64,000 nt of DNA from Candidatus Aenigmatarchaeota archaeon (GCA_016932615.1 JAFGCN010000027.1:44033-108032); one strand, 5' to 3'; counted from the stretch's first letter, positions 25,972-34,481 are shown. The notes: generated by a model not told the origin, from the letters alone. A program made the numbers and translations.

Positions 25972-26007
25972 ATTATTGTTTTTTTTAAATAATTACTTTT
26001 TACTTTC

Positions 26008-26679
26008 ATGGGCACTGGACTTAGTAGCGTTAATTCTGGTCTTCCAGATAGGTTTCCAATCGGTCTTTGTTTGGACGAGAAAGGCCGGTATAGAGACACT
26101 TCTGTTTACTTGGAGATGCCAGAAACCCTTCTTCTTGGAAATGTTGAACAAATACGCTCAAGGAAGACTCGTGGTGGCAAAACTGGAACACAAATGTATC
26201 GGGATGCAGGTTCCTTGGAATTTAGCGCCTCCTCAGAACCGTATAAAGAAGCTCATGATCTGCTATATTGTTATGCTGATCAACTGTCCCGTGAGATATT
26301 GACTCCGCCTAATGATCCACAGGAACACTTTCTTAAGGGGTATATTCTTACAAATCTGGGCAAAAATCCTTCAGGCTCCAAAAGAAGGTCAGTTTTGGAG
26401 GTTCTTGAGAGAACTCCAAGAAGTACCAACCTGGAATTTTCCCTTGCGGTCTGCAATGCGTTTGAGGTATCTCCAGGAGTTTTTGTTGAGCTAGACACCC
26501 CTTATCCCAATTCAGTCAGGTATTTTGCTGAATTTCACATAGAAGCATCTCCTGGCGAGATAAGAGTTATCCCTGCAAGGATAAGGGATGCTGGTAGAGG
26601 AAGCGGAGAAAGCGAACTTGAATTTAATAAGGTAGTTTTAGCACGATTTCTTTATGATTTTTCCAGGGCTCACCGGTAG
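26008..26679 (+). CDS. Protein of unknown function
   Basis: 223 residues, soluble. The middle is helical (PYKEAHDLLYCYADQLSRE); the C-terminal half is beta-rich (VFVELDTPYPNSVRYFAEFH). I recognise no family. A T-rich stretch with TAAATAATTACTTT lies just before the ATG. It lies directly upstream of tRNA-Cys in the same direction. Confidence 0.55.
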   Translation: MGTGLSSVNSGLPDRFPIGLCLDEKGRYRDTSVYLEMPETLLLGNVEQIRSRKTRGGKTGTQMYRDAGSLEFSASSEPYKEAHDLLYCYADQLSREILTPPNDPQEHFLKGYILTNLGKNPSGSKRRSVLEVLERTPRSTNLEFSLAVCNAFEVSPGVFVELDTPYPNSVRYFAEFHIEASPGEIRVIPARIRDAGRGSGESELEFNKVVLARFLYDFSRAHR

Positions 26680-26716
26680 ATCTGGCATTAATTGATTTAA
26701 ATTCAAATAGAATTAC

Positions 26717-26867
26717 GCGGAGGTGGCAGAACAGCTATGCATCCGGCTGCAGTCCTACCCTTTCTTTGCAAAAGAAAGGCTGAGGTTCACCCAAAGAAAG
26801 CAGATTCCTGCTTCGCAGAAACAAAAGCGGTTACCGGACCAAGAGGGTGCGACTCCCTCCCTCCGCT
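26717..26867 (+). tRNA. tRNA-Cys(GCA) with one intron
   Basis: Exons 26717-26752 and 26833-26867 join to 71 bases. Acceptor GCGGAGG/CCTCCGC, D-stem GCAG/ATGC, anticodon stem TCCGG/CCGGA with loop CTGCAGA (anticodon GCA), T-stem GAGGG/CCCTC, discriminator T (U73), as usual for tRNA-Cys. The 80-base intron lies at 37/38 with a bulge-helix-bulge: outer TCCGG/CCGGA, bulges AGT and TTA, central CTGC:GCGG. Oddities: the D-loop AACAGCT lacks the G18G19 pair, and the T-loop TGCGACT has G where U55 is expected; these positions normally contact each other. Confidence 0.85.
26753..26832 (+). repeat. tRNA-Cys intron, copy B of the two-hairpin intron element
   Basis: Hairpin 1 is CCTTTCTTT/AAAGAAAGG (26759-26779), followed by a spacer with ACCCAAAGAAAG and hairpin 2 CTGC-TTC-GCAG (26808-26818), then AAAGCGGTTA at the splice site. 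ATTCCTGCTTCGCAG (26804-26818) is identical in copy C. Confidence 0.75.
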
Positions 26868-26868
26868 G

Positions 26869-26952
26869 TCAGACCTTTTCTTTAGGAAAGAAAAGGGCCG
26901 ACACCCCCAAAAGAACCCTATTCCTGCTTCGCAGGAATAACAGCGGTCTGAT
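26869..26952 (+). repeat. Free copy C of the two-hairpin intron element, 3' of tRNA-Cys
   Basis: It starts within two bases of the tRNA-Cys 3' end. It contains hairpin 1 CCTTTTCTTT/AAAGAAAAGG (26874-26896), a spacer CCCCCAAAAGAACCC, and hairpin 2 ATTCCTGC-TTC-GCAGGAAT (26920-26938), then CAGCGGTCTGA. It is closed by TCAGACC/GGTCTGA. It aligns over its whole length with the tRNA-Cys intron and with tRNA-Leu intron 3. No tRNA exons flank it. Confidence 0.7.
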
Positions 26953-26977
26953 AAGCGCAAGAGAAGCTATTGGCAGC

Positions 26978-27397
26978 TTAAGACACCTTTTTCCAAATAA
27001 GCCGTCCTTTTTGTTCGTGATCTATACCCTTGTTAACCCAAATGACGCTTATATTTCCATTGGGCAGTATGTGCAAAGTATGTTCTCCCCAAGCGTTCAA
27101 ATTTGAAGTAGGTCTCCAGTCATAAAATCCGGTAAGAACAGAATTTCCAAGATATCTCAGGTGGCTTTCCCATTCAATCCCGTTACGTTCCCGACCTATT
27201 GCCTTAAAATCATTTCCGATTAAATGTACTACTCGTACCTTTCCATTGTCGTGCACATAAGTACCAATAATATTTTTGAACTTTCTTTTTAGATAGCGTT
27301 TATCATAAAATTCACGCTTGAAGAGGACTATAACTGCTTCTGCAATAAATGTGGCGATTATTCCAAGTAAGAATGCAATCGTAAAATCATTCTCCAT
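26978..27397 (-). CDS. Single-pass membrane protein of unknown function
   Basis: 139 residues: one N-terminal membrane helix (about 7-27), a basic stop-transfer stretch (KREFYDKRYLKRKFK), then a beta-rich cytosolic-type domain with several Trp residues (IEWESHLRYLG, FYDWRPTSNLNAWGEH). No family recognised. Base use is more AT-rich than the flanking gat genes. Confidence 0.6.
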   Translation of the reverse strand: MENDFTIAFLLGIIATFIAEAVIVLFKREFYDKRYLKRKFKNIIGTYVHDNGKVRVVHLIGNDFKAIGRERNGIEWESHLRYLGNSVLTGFYDWRPTSNLNAWGEHTLHILPNGNISVIWVNKGIDHEQKGRLIWKKVS

Positions 27398-27452
27398 AAT
27401 TCTTTTTTGCAGAGTATATTCTAGGCGTTAATGGTGTTAGTCTGGCTTTAGA

Positions 27453-28889
27453 CTAAATCATATCCTTAATCATCTCCCTTATCCTTCCCGGTGACGCATG
27501 ACGCCCGGATTTCTTCATCACCTGCCCGACGAGGTAGTTGAATGCCTCTTCATGCCCGTTCTCGTAGTCCCGAACCGCCTTTGCGTTGCCCCGTATGACG
27601 TCCCGGACATACTTTTCGAGCTGCTCTTCTTCCAGGGGCTTGTCAAGCTTCAGGTCTCGCAGAACATGGTCCGGCTCCCTTACCTTCTGCTTTTTGACGG
27701 CGTCGTAAACCATCTCCCTGATGACAAGCTCGGCAACATCGTCCATTATCTTGTAATCCTGGAGCAGGTCGAGAAGCCTCCTCAGGTGCCTTATCTCGAT
27801 TCCGCTGTCCTTAAGCGAAATGTTGTGGTAGTTGAGGGTCTTTTTCACGTATTTTGCAAGTATTGTCGCGGCTGGCTTTTCGCTGTGGGTTTCGCAAAGG
27901 TACTCGAAGTAATTTGCCATTTCGGGCTCCGTAAGAATTGTGTCAATAATCTCCTCAGAAATCGTGCCCATTTTCAGGTATCTCTTTTTCTTCAGGTCAG
28001 GAAGCTCCGGGAGGTTTGACTGGACCTTGTTAAGAAGCTCGTCATCAATTTCCATGATGGGCAGGTCCGGCTCAAATATATATCCGTAGTCTTCCTCCTC
28101 TTCCTTTGCCCTGGCGCTTGTGGTGGTCTTGGTCTTCTCATTCCAGAGCCGGGTTTCCCTCTTTACTTCCTGCACGTTTTTCTGGCGTATTATCTCAAAG
28201 CTCAGGCTCTTTTCGACGTCCTTTATGCCGGAGATATTTTTGATTTCAACCCTTTCGCCATCTTTTTTCTGCTCGACCATCCTTCCGAGGAATGGGTCGA
28301 AAACGTTTTCAAATCGGGTGACGGAAATGTTTGCGTCCATCCTCATGCATCCCTCTTTTCTAAAGTCAGTTACGTAAAGGTATTCAATAATCTGCTGGAG
28401 CTTTTGCAGGAAAAGCCGCGCTTCGGCGGGGCTTGACAGGTCCGGCTCGGTCACTATCTCGACCAGGGGAGTTCCGGAGCGGTTGTAATCAAGAAGGCAG
28501 CAGTCATCTTTTCTTACAATCCTTGCAGGGTCTTCCTCGAGGTGAATGCCCCGGAGCCGAATCTCTTTGTTGTTGATTTTAACTGACCCACCTCTTGCAA
28601 GCTTTACCTCCTGCTGGGTAATCTGGTAATCCTTGGACAAGTCCGGGTAAAAGTAAGTTTTCCTCGAGAACAGAAATCTCCTGTTGAGGTTGCAGCCGAG
28701 GGCAAGTGCTATCTTTATGCCCTGCTCTATCGCTTTTTCGTTTAGCCGCGGCTTGGTTCCCGGAAAGCCGAGGCACACATCGCATACATTTGTGTTTGGC
28801 TCTGCGTTTTCGTTTGCGCAGGAGCAGAATAATTTTGAGCGCGTGTCTAGCTGCACATGGACTTCAAGCCCTATTCTTATGCCTTCCAT
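27453..28889 (-). CDS. gatB: Asp/Glu-tRNA amidotransferase subunit B
   Basis: tRNA-binding and kinase subunit of GatCAB, 478 residues. The N-terminal cradle domain has GLEVHVQLDTRSKLFCSC, the zinc-type cysteines in FCSCANENAEPNTNVCDVC, and the YPDLSKDYQITQQ and GIHLEEDPAR segments of the active site. The C-terminal YqeY-like tail domain is present (SGRHASPGRIREMIKDMI). It pairs with gatA at 23.1-24.5 kb. Confidence 0.93.
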   Translation of the reverse strand: MEGIRIGLEVHVQLDTRSKLFCSCANENAEPNTNVCDVCLGFPGTKPRLNEKAIEQGIKIALALGCNLNRRFLFSRKTYFYPDLSKDYQITQQEVKLARGGSVKINNKEIRLRGIHLEEDPARIVRKDDCCLLDYNRSGTPLVEIVTEPDLSSPAEARLFLQKLQQIIEYLYVTDFRKEGCMRMDANISVTRFENVFDPFLGRMVEQKKDGERVEIKNISGIKDVEKSLSFEIIRQKNVQEVKRETRLWNEKTKTTTSARAKEEEEDYGYIFEPDLPIMEIDDELLNKVQSNLPELPDLKKKRYLKMGTISEEIIDTILTEPEMANYFEYLCETHSEKPAATILAKYVKKTLNYHNISLKDSGIEIRHLRRLLDLLQDYKIMDDVAELVIREMVYDAVKKQKVREPDHVLRDLKLDKPLEEEQLEKYVRDVIRGNAKAVRDYENGHEEAFNYLVGQVMKKSGRHASPGRIREMIKDMI

Positions 28890-28962
28890 AAAATAACCTA
28901 TAGATATTTCTTATCCCTTTTTCCAGGCACTGTCGGATTATAAATTCTCGCCTATATTCTTT

Positions 28963-31065
28963 ATGGTCCATGCTGACCCTTACCTTTTTGGTTTCGTAAT
29001 GATTACGCTTGCTGCCCTCGTAATTGGACTTATAATGGGATTTATGCGCCAGCCCTCTGTAATTGCCTACCTGCTTGCCGGGGTTCTGGTTGGCCCATAT
29101 GGGCTTAAGCTTATTTCTGAAGGGAGCATGATTTCCGGCCTGGGAAACCTCGGCGTTATGCTGCTGCTGTTTTTTGTAGGAGCAAGCATTTCCCTTTCGA
29201 CGCTCGTGAAGCGCTGGAAGCTTGCGATTTTTGGAACCCTCATCCAAATTATTCTCAGTCTTGGCGTGGTTTTTCTTATAGGCCATATATTTTCCTGGCC
29301 TCTTGGGCAGATGGTTTTGATGGGCTTTGTGATAAGCCTGAGCAGCACTGCAGTAATCGTCAAGATTCTTGAGTCCAGAGAGGAGATTGGCACAAAGCTT
29401 GGGCAGGATGTGATTGGGATCCTTGTAATGCAGGACCTGGCAGTAATTCCAATGATAATGATTTTGTCAGCCCTGTCGGGTGAAGCGACAAACGTAACAG
29501 GGCTTCTGCTGAACCTTGCCGGAGGGATATTTGTAATTGTTCTTGTCCTGAGCATTGTCAGGAACGGATTTTTGAAGCTTCCATTTGGGAAAAGGATAGA
29601 ATCGGACCCTGAACTTCAGGTTTTGGCAGCTCTTGCCATGTGCTTTGGAATTGCAGTTCTGAGCGAGTCATTTCAGCTCTCTGCAGCATTTGGCGCATTT
29701 ATTGCAGGAATGTCCATTTCCTCAGTAAGGGAGATGAAATGGATTACCCAAAACCTTCAGCCATTTAAGGTTCTTTTCATTGCGCTTTTTTTCATTTCAA
29801 TTGGCATGATGGTTGACCTGGAATACCTAAGCGCCCACGCTTTTGAGCTTGGCCTGCTTCTGCTTGCCCTTTTCTTTGTCAACAGCATTCTGAATGCCTT
29901 TATCTTCAGGTGGAGCGGGGAATCCTGGAGAAACAGTCTTTATGGCGGCTCTTACCTGGCCCAGATTGGAGAGTTCAGCTTTGTGCTTATCGCAATGGGG
30001 CTTGGCCTGGGGCTTATTTCATCAAGCGCTTACCAGTTGACCCTGCAGCTGATTGCCCTTTCCCTTATAATAAGCCCGTTCTGGATAAGCTTTTTCCGCC
30101 AATTTGTGGACAAGTCCACTTTGATAAGGGAAGCGATTCATTCCGGAGAGGGCAGACGAGAGGGCATACAATTCATAAAGCACCTTGTCGATGCCAACAA
30201 GCTGCAGGTTATCGTTGACGAACAGAGGATGGAGCGGCGCGTCCGCCGGCTTCAAACCTGGGTTGACAAGCTCACGTTTACGAGAATTTTTGCACTGTGG
30301 TTCTTCGTAATATTTTCATTTGGCCTGATTTATTTCTATGGCCAGACTCCCGAAAACAGCCTTATCTACCAAAATGGTGGCTCGGTGAATAACCTGATGG
30401 ATACAATCTACTTTAGTTTCATCTCAGCCACAACCACGGGCTATGGAGACATTCTTCCTTTTGGGCTGTTCAAGATACTTGCCATTATTGAAGTTGTCTG
30501 CGGGTGGCTGCTTCTGGCTGCGGTAACAACACGGCTTATTTCCGTAAAGCAGGATATAATCATCGGAGAGCTTTATAAGGCATCGCTCAGAAGCGAGATT
30601 TCGGGCCTTAGGACGGCATTACGGCTTTTCAGGCAGAATATCGATGACTTTATTATCCGGATGGAAGAAGGGGCGCTTAAGAAAAGGTCTCTTAATGACC
30701 TTTCGAGATATCTTGCTTCTTTCGAGGAGAACCTGCTAAGAGTCAAGCTCATAATTCCAAAAGATAATGAGGATGGGTTCAGGACAGCTCCCGAAGAGGA
30801 AGATTTGGAGATTCTGGTAAATAGCGCAATGAACTCTTTTGAAAAGCTCTTGGAGCTAATCAATACCAACCACCGCGAAACCCTTGATTGGAGAACTGAG
30901 TCGGCGATGAATCGCATTAAAGTTTCCGTTCAGATTGGAGAGGACATATTCAAACTTGCAGACCGGTCCGGCTTTTTCAAGCCCGAATTTATGAAGGGAT
31001 TAAATGAGCGGCGGGAAAGCATAATTTCTGAGATAAGGTCAAAAGTCGGGCATAGGCCAAAATAA
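28963..31065 (+). CDS. CPA2 cation:proton antiporter fused to a K+ channel pore
   Basis: 700 residues. Residues 1-390 form a KefB/CPA2-type antiporter with about 12 helices (MRQPSVIAYLLAGVLVGPYG near the start, and the IAQDLAVIP-like segment GILVMQDLAVIPM). After a basic linker come two more helices around a potassium-channel selectivity filter, TTTGYGDILPFG (about residues 490-501). The C-terminal about 170 residues are a cytosolic helical/coiled-coil domain, not the RCK/TrkA-N domain usually joined to either part. It probably couples K+ flux through two routes in one protein (inference). Confidence 0.85.
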   Translation: MVHADPYLFGFVMITLAALVIGLIMGFMRQPSVIAYLLAGVLVGPYGLKLISEGSMISGLGNLGVMLLLFFVGASISLSTLVKRWKLAIFGTLIQIILSLGVVFLIGHIFSWPLGQMVLMGFVISLSSTAVIVKILESREEIGTKLGQDVIGILVMQDLAVIPMIMILSALSGEATNVTGLLLNLAGGIFVIVLVLSIVRNGFLKLPFGKRIESDPELQVLAALAMCFGIAVLSESFQLSAAFGAFIAGMSISSVREMKWITQNLQPFKVLFIALFFISIGMMVDLEYLSAHAFELGLLLLALFFVNSILNAFIFRWSGESWRNSLYGGSYLAQIGEFSFVLIAMGLGLGLISSSAYQLTLQLIALSLIISPFWISFFRQFVDKSTLIREAIHSGEGRREGIQFIKHLVDANKLQVIVDEQRMERRVRRLQTWVDKLTFTRIFALWFFVIFSFGLIYFYGQTPENSLIYQNGGSVNNLMDTIYFSFISATTTGYGDILPFGLFKILAIIEVVCGWLLLAAVTTRLISVKQDIIIGELYKASLRSEISGLRTALRLFRQNIDDFIIRMEEGALKKRSLNDLSRYLASFEENLLRVKLIIPKDNEDGFRTAPEEEDLEILVNSAMNSFEKLLELINTNHRETLDWRTESAMNRIKVSVQIGEDIFKLADRSGFFKPEFMKGLNERRESIISEIRSKVGHRPK

Positions 31066-31169
31066 GCCCCCTTTCGTAAAAGCAATGGCCTTGCCGGCGA
31101 GAAGATTTTTAAAACTTTTAAAATTTATAAAAATGGTCGATTTTGGATTGGCTTTTGCTTCTTTTGGCT

Positions 31170-31853
31170 TTAGTAGTGGATTGGCTCTCCCCTTCGGATA
31201 ACCATCATCTCGATCGATTTCTTGTCGAATTGCCCGAATTTCTTCTCTCCGGCCTCGATTGACGAAACGACGAGCTTTTTTGCCTGTTCTTCAGTCATAT
31301 CGTCTTTGTAGTTGCTTTCCAGGTATTTCTGCGCATCTTCCTCCCCTCTTCCAAGGGCTTTTGCAAGCCACCGGTCAAGAGTTCCTGAAGGGTTTATTAC
31401 GTAAAGTATCGATTCTTCGTTTACGCCACCCAGGAGAATTGCAACCCCATAAGGCCTTGCTCCTGCAAACTGAGTGTAGAGCTGCATCCTGTCTGCGATT
31501 TTCTTTCCCAGGACAAAAACGTCAATCGGCTCCCCGAAGGTCATCTTGTGTATCTGCGCGTGCACCCTTAAGATGTCAATTAGGGCCCTTGCGTCTCCAG
31601 TAAACCCACAGGCGGTAGCGCCCATGTGCTTGTCGATTGCGGCAACTTTTGTCGCCTTTCCCTTCAGCTGGAGTTTTGTGTCTGGGGTATATGCGGCAAG
31701 GACTATTCCATCCTTGAATACCACTCCAACGCAGGTCTTTCCAAGCTTTACTGCCTGGAGAGCGTACTCTACCTGGTAAATCCTCCCTTCTGGTGAGAAT
31801 ACTACAATCGCCCTGTCATAACCCATTTGGCTAGGTAAGTCCATATCTGCCAT
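31170..31853 (-). CDS. psmA: Proteasome subunit alpha
   Basis: Outer-ring subunit of the 20S proteasome, 227 residues. The alpha-type signature YDRAIVVFSPEGRIYQVEYALQAVK is present at the N-terminus, followed by KDGIVLAAYTPD, GATACGFTGDARALIDILR, TQFAGARPYGVAILLGG and the helical end. Alpha subunits lack a catalytic Thr, as here. The upstream minus-strand bases contain a TATA-like ATATATTATTTAAACC. Confidence 0.95.
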   Translation of the reverse strand: MADMDLPSQMGYDRAIVVFSPEGRIYQVEYALQAVKLGKTCVGVVFKDGIVLAAYTPDTKLQLKGKATKVAAIDKHMGATACGFTGDARALIDILRVHAQIHKMTFGEPIDVFVLGKKIADRMQLYTQFAGARPYGVAILLGGVNEESILYVINPSGTLDRWLAKALGRGEEDAQKYLESNYKDDMTEEQAKKLVVSSIEAGEKKFGQFDKKSIEMMVIRRGEPIHY

Positions 31854-31898
31854 AGATTAACTAGGGTTTAAATAATATATCTTTTTGCCCTTCCCCGA

Positions 31899-32837
31899 TT
31901 AAGCCGATGCATAGTCGGCTGCTTTTGCGGTTTTGGTTCCTTGCGAGGGCTCGGGAGCATCTTCAGAAGGTCCCCCTTTCCACCTTCTTAGCTTATTCAC
32001 TGCGGCCCGACCGAGGCCATAGGTAGTTCCCGCCACAGCAATTCCTGCAAGGAAAGAAATACCCAGCATAGCAATTACATAAGGATACATTTCCGGGCTG
32101 TAAACTAATTCTGCAGCTTCTGCTCCATTTTCTTCAAAAATACGGCTTAGGGCATTCAAGGGTTCAAAGACCAGTTCTCCGCCAGCTGCGCTGAAATCGC
32201 CTACATTAAAGGCGGGGACCCCTTCTGGAAGTTCCTTAAACATATCCGTTGCTTTTACAACTTCTTCATCTACCGATGAAATGCGTAGCTGATAAACAGG
32301 AACCGCAACTAAAGAGCTTCCGGCAATAGCGAGCGGGAGGGACTTTCTTTTTTTAGCTTCATAAAGCAATTCAGCTCCCAGCGCCATGGATATGGCGTTC
32401 GGGGCTATAGCAACTAGCGCATCAGAAGGCCAGGGGCCAAAAGTGTCTGGATTTACATAACCCGCAATGTCTAATTGGGAGAGGTCTTTGGATTCAATCA
32501 GTGGGAAAATCTCACGAAGGAAGTCGCCCCCAAGAGCACTATCTATCACTATCTCTTCGTTTGTGCCTCCGGTTGCAATATTAGTGGCTGCGTGAGTAAG
32601 TTCATGCGCTACAACATAGGGCTTTATTAAAGGGGTCCCCATTAGGGCATAAAAGGAAGCGGGAATCGCAGCGACATTAAGCGCCTTTTGAGTGGTTTTC
32701 CCGCCAGGCAGGCTTTCGGGGAATAGGTCATAGTAAGTCAGGTCCCGATACAAGTCTTTCCATCCATTAACGGGATTAAGCGCTCTGACAAGGCTTGAAT
32801 CCTTGTAGAGATTTTCCGAGCCAGTTTCTTTAATCAT
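31899..32837 (-). CDS. Membrane metalloprotease-like protein with HELTH motif
   Basis: 312 residues with about four hydrophobic helices. VVAHELTHAATN (H78-E79-x2-H82) in a membrane-near helix is the HExxH zinc motif of M50/DUF3267-like integral proteases. The later segment PSDALVAIAPNAISMALG could supply further active-site contacts. The C-terminus is a membrane helix followed by a disordered tail. A protease role is inferred from the motif. It could also be an inactive relative. Own promoter. Confidence 0.65.
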   Translation of the reverse strand: MIKETGSENLYKDSSLVRALNPVNGWKDLYRDLTYYDLFPESLPGGKTTQKALNVAAIPASFYALMGTPLIKPYVVAHELTHAATNIATGGTNEEIVIDSALGGDFLREIFPLIESKDLSQLDIAGYVNPDTFGPWPSDALVAIAPNAISMALGAELLYEAKKRKSLPLAIAGSSLVAVPVYQLRISSVDEEVVKATDMFKELPEGVPAFNVGDFSAAGGELVFEPLNALSRIFEENGAEAAELVYSPEMYPYVIAMLGISFLAGIAVAGTTYGLGRAAVNKLRRWKGGPSEDAPEPSQGTKTAKAADYASA

Positions 32838-32960
32838 ATTACCACTAATAGATAATGATTAATACTATATAAGCTTTTCTAAGCATTAATTTTTGCCTAA
32901 AGTCACTCCCTTTCGGGTTAATTGCCATTTTAGACTCTCTTCTTTCCAAAGCTCCCTTAA

Positions 32961-32970
32961 TTTAAACTTT
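32961..32970 (+). promoter_or_regulatory. TATA-like box of the S13-S4 genes
   Basis: TTTAAACTTT lies 14-23 bases before ATG 32984, consistent with a leaderless ribosomal-protein transcript. Confidence 0.5.
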
Positions 32971-32983
32971 TCAATTGATTGTT

Positions 32984-33457
32984 ATGGCAGAAACCAAGAA
33001 GATTATCCGAATTGCAAGAAAGGACGTTGATTCCGCCCTACCCATAGAGAGGGCTCTCTGGGGCATTAAGGGCGTCGGAAAAGCGTATGCGCACGCAATA
33101 AGGGTTCAGCTTGGAGCAGACTCCAGGAAGAAAGTAGCCGATCTTACGGAGAAAGAGATAGAAAAGCTTGAGGATATTATATTTAACCCTTCAAAATACG
33201 ATTTGCCTGTCTGGATGCTAAACCACAGAAAAGAAAGGGAAACCGGTGAGGATGCTCATTATGTTGAGGCAAACCTTGATTTCAAGAAGAAAATTGACAT
33301 TGATTTTGTCAAAAAACTTAGATGCTGGAGAGGAATAAGGCACCAGCAGGGCCAGCCGGTAAGAGGACAGCGGACAAAGTCCCACTTCAGGGGCGGCTCT
33401 GCGATAGGAGTCTCAAAGAAGAAGGAAGCGCCAGGCAAGGCGGGAGGTAAGAAGTAA
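32984..33457 (+). CDS. rps13: 30S ribosomal protein S13
   Basis: 157 residues from ATG 32984 (a TTG 9 bases earlier is in frame but less likely). Binds the head of the small subunit. Archaeal S13 features: an H2TH-like ALWGIKGVGKAYAHAI segment and the basic C-terminal LRCWRGIRHQQGQPVRGQRT. The tail is Lys/Gly-rich. It is followed after one base by rps4 in the conserved archaeal order. Confidence 0.95.
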   Translation: MAETKKIIRIARKDVDSALPIERALWGIKGVGKAYAHAIRVQLGADSRKKVADLTEKEIEKLEDIIFNPSKYDLPVWMLNHRKERETGEDAHYVEANLDFKKKIDIDFVKKLRCWRGIRHQQGQPVRGQRTKSHFRGGSAIGVSKKKEAPGKAGGKK

Positions 33458-33458
33458 T

Positions 33459-34031
33459 ATGGGAAGCCCAAGGAAACTAAGGAGTTCATTTGGAAGGCCG
33501 CTTAAGCCGTTCGACAGGGCCAGAATAGAGTACGAGGCAGGGCTTAAGAAAGAGTATGGCTTTAGGAGAAAAAGGGAAATCTGGAAGCTCAGCCAGTACT
33601 TTAAAAACCTCAAGAGGCGTGCAAGAAACATTCTTGCAACACACGACATCAATGATGAAAAGGTCCTTATGGCAAAACTGACCCGGCTTGGCATCGGAAG
33701 CGAGGGCTTCACGCTTGATGACGTTTTGAACCTGAACCTTGAGGATGTCTGTGAAAGGCGGCTTCAGACCCTTGTCGTGAAAAAGGGCATCGCAACAACA
33801 CTTAAGCAGGCAAGGCAGTTCATTGTGCACAGGAGGATTCTCATTGGAAATACAATCGTCGATATGCCTAACTACATTGTAAATGTCGAAGAGGAGGCAA
33901 ACATAAAGCTTAGGGCAAAACAGCTAAAGCCAAAACCAGAGGAAAAACCAAAGGAAGCGGAAACAGAAGGGGTCGAGTCTGAGGCAAAGCAGGAGGAAGT
34001 GTCGGCAGAAGCCGAGCAGAAGAGTGAATAA
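33459..34031 (+). CDS. rps4: 30S ribosomal protein S4
   Basis: 190 residues. S4 domain: CERRLQTLVVKKGIATTLKQ, ARQFIVHRRILIGNTIVDMP. Archaeal N-terminus (RSSFGRPLKPFDRARIEYE). The last about 35 residues are an acidic, low-complexity Glu/Lys tail. In most archaea rps11 and rpoD follow; here they do not, and the next gene is the RNase P subunit. Confidence 0.95.
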   Translation: MGSPRKLRSSFGRPLKPFDRARIEYEAGLKKEYGFRRKREIWKLSQYFKNLKRRARNILATHDINDEKVLMAKLTRLGIGSEGFTLDDVLNLNLEDVCERRLQTLVVKKGIATTLKQARQFIVHRRILIGNTIVDMPNYIVNVEEEANIKLRAKQLKPKPEEKPKEAETEGVESEAKQEEVSAEAEQKSE

Positions 34032-34136
34032 AACCAGCCAAACCCGAATTTTTTAGCGTTTGAATCATCTTATGCGGGATTTATCATTTCGCTTCAGGAT
34101 TGTTTTGTTTAACTGCTTTATCTCTTTTTTAAGGGT

Positions 34137-34421
34137 ATGGCAAGTATGGCAAAGGAAGAAATAATTGATTTTCTAAGGGGAGAGTTCATAGGGAAAACTG
34201 TCCGGGTAGTGGAAAGCTCAAATAAAGACCTTATCGGGCTTGAGGGTCGGCTTGTCGATGAAACAAGAAATATGTTTGAGATTGAAACCCCCGCAGGCAC
34301 AAAGAAAGTCCAGAAGAAAATCTGCAAGTTCCTTTTCGTTTCAGAGAAGATTTTGGTGGACGGGAAAATCATAAACCTGCGCCCCGAAAACCGGCTTACG
34401 GGCAAGTTTAAGGACTGGTAA
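34137..34421 (+). CDS. RNase P protein component 1 (Rpp29/Pop4)
   Basis: 94 residues. Protein subunit of RNase P, which matures tRNA 5' ends. Family motifs: DFLRGEFIGKTVRVVESSN, LIGLEGRLVDETRNMFEIET and the C-terminal LRPENRLTG. Sm-like fold. The second in-frame ATG (34146) is an alternative start. It stands near the ribosomal genes, as is common for this gene in archaea. Confidence 0.9.
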   Translation: MASMAKEEIIDFLRGEFIGKTVRVVESSNKDLIGLEGRLVDETRNMFEIETPAGTKKVQKKICKFLFVSEKILVDGKIINLRPENRLTGKFKDW

Positions 34422-34481
34422 CCATAAACTCTGCAGGGAGACTTGTAACAGTCAAATAACTATTAAATCCAATCAATATTT

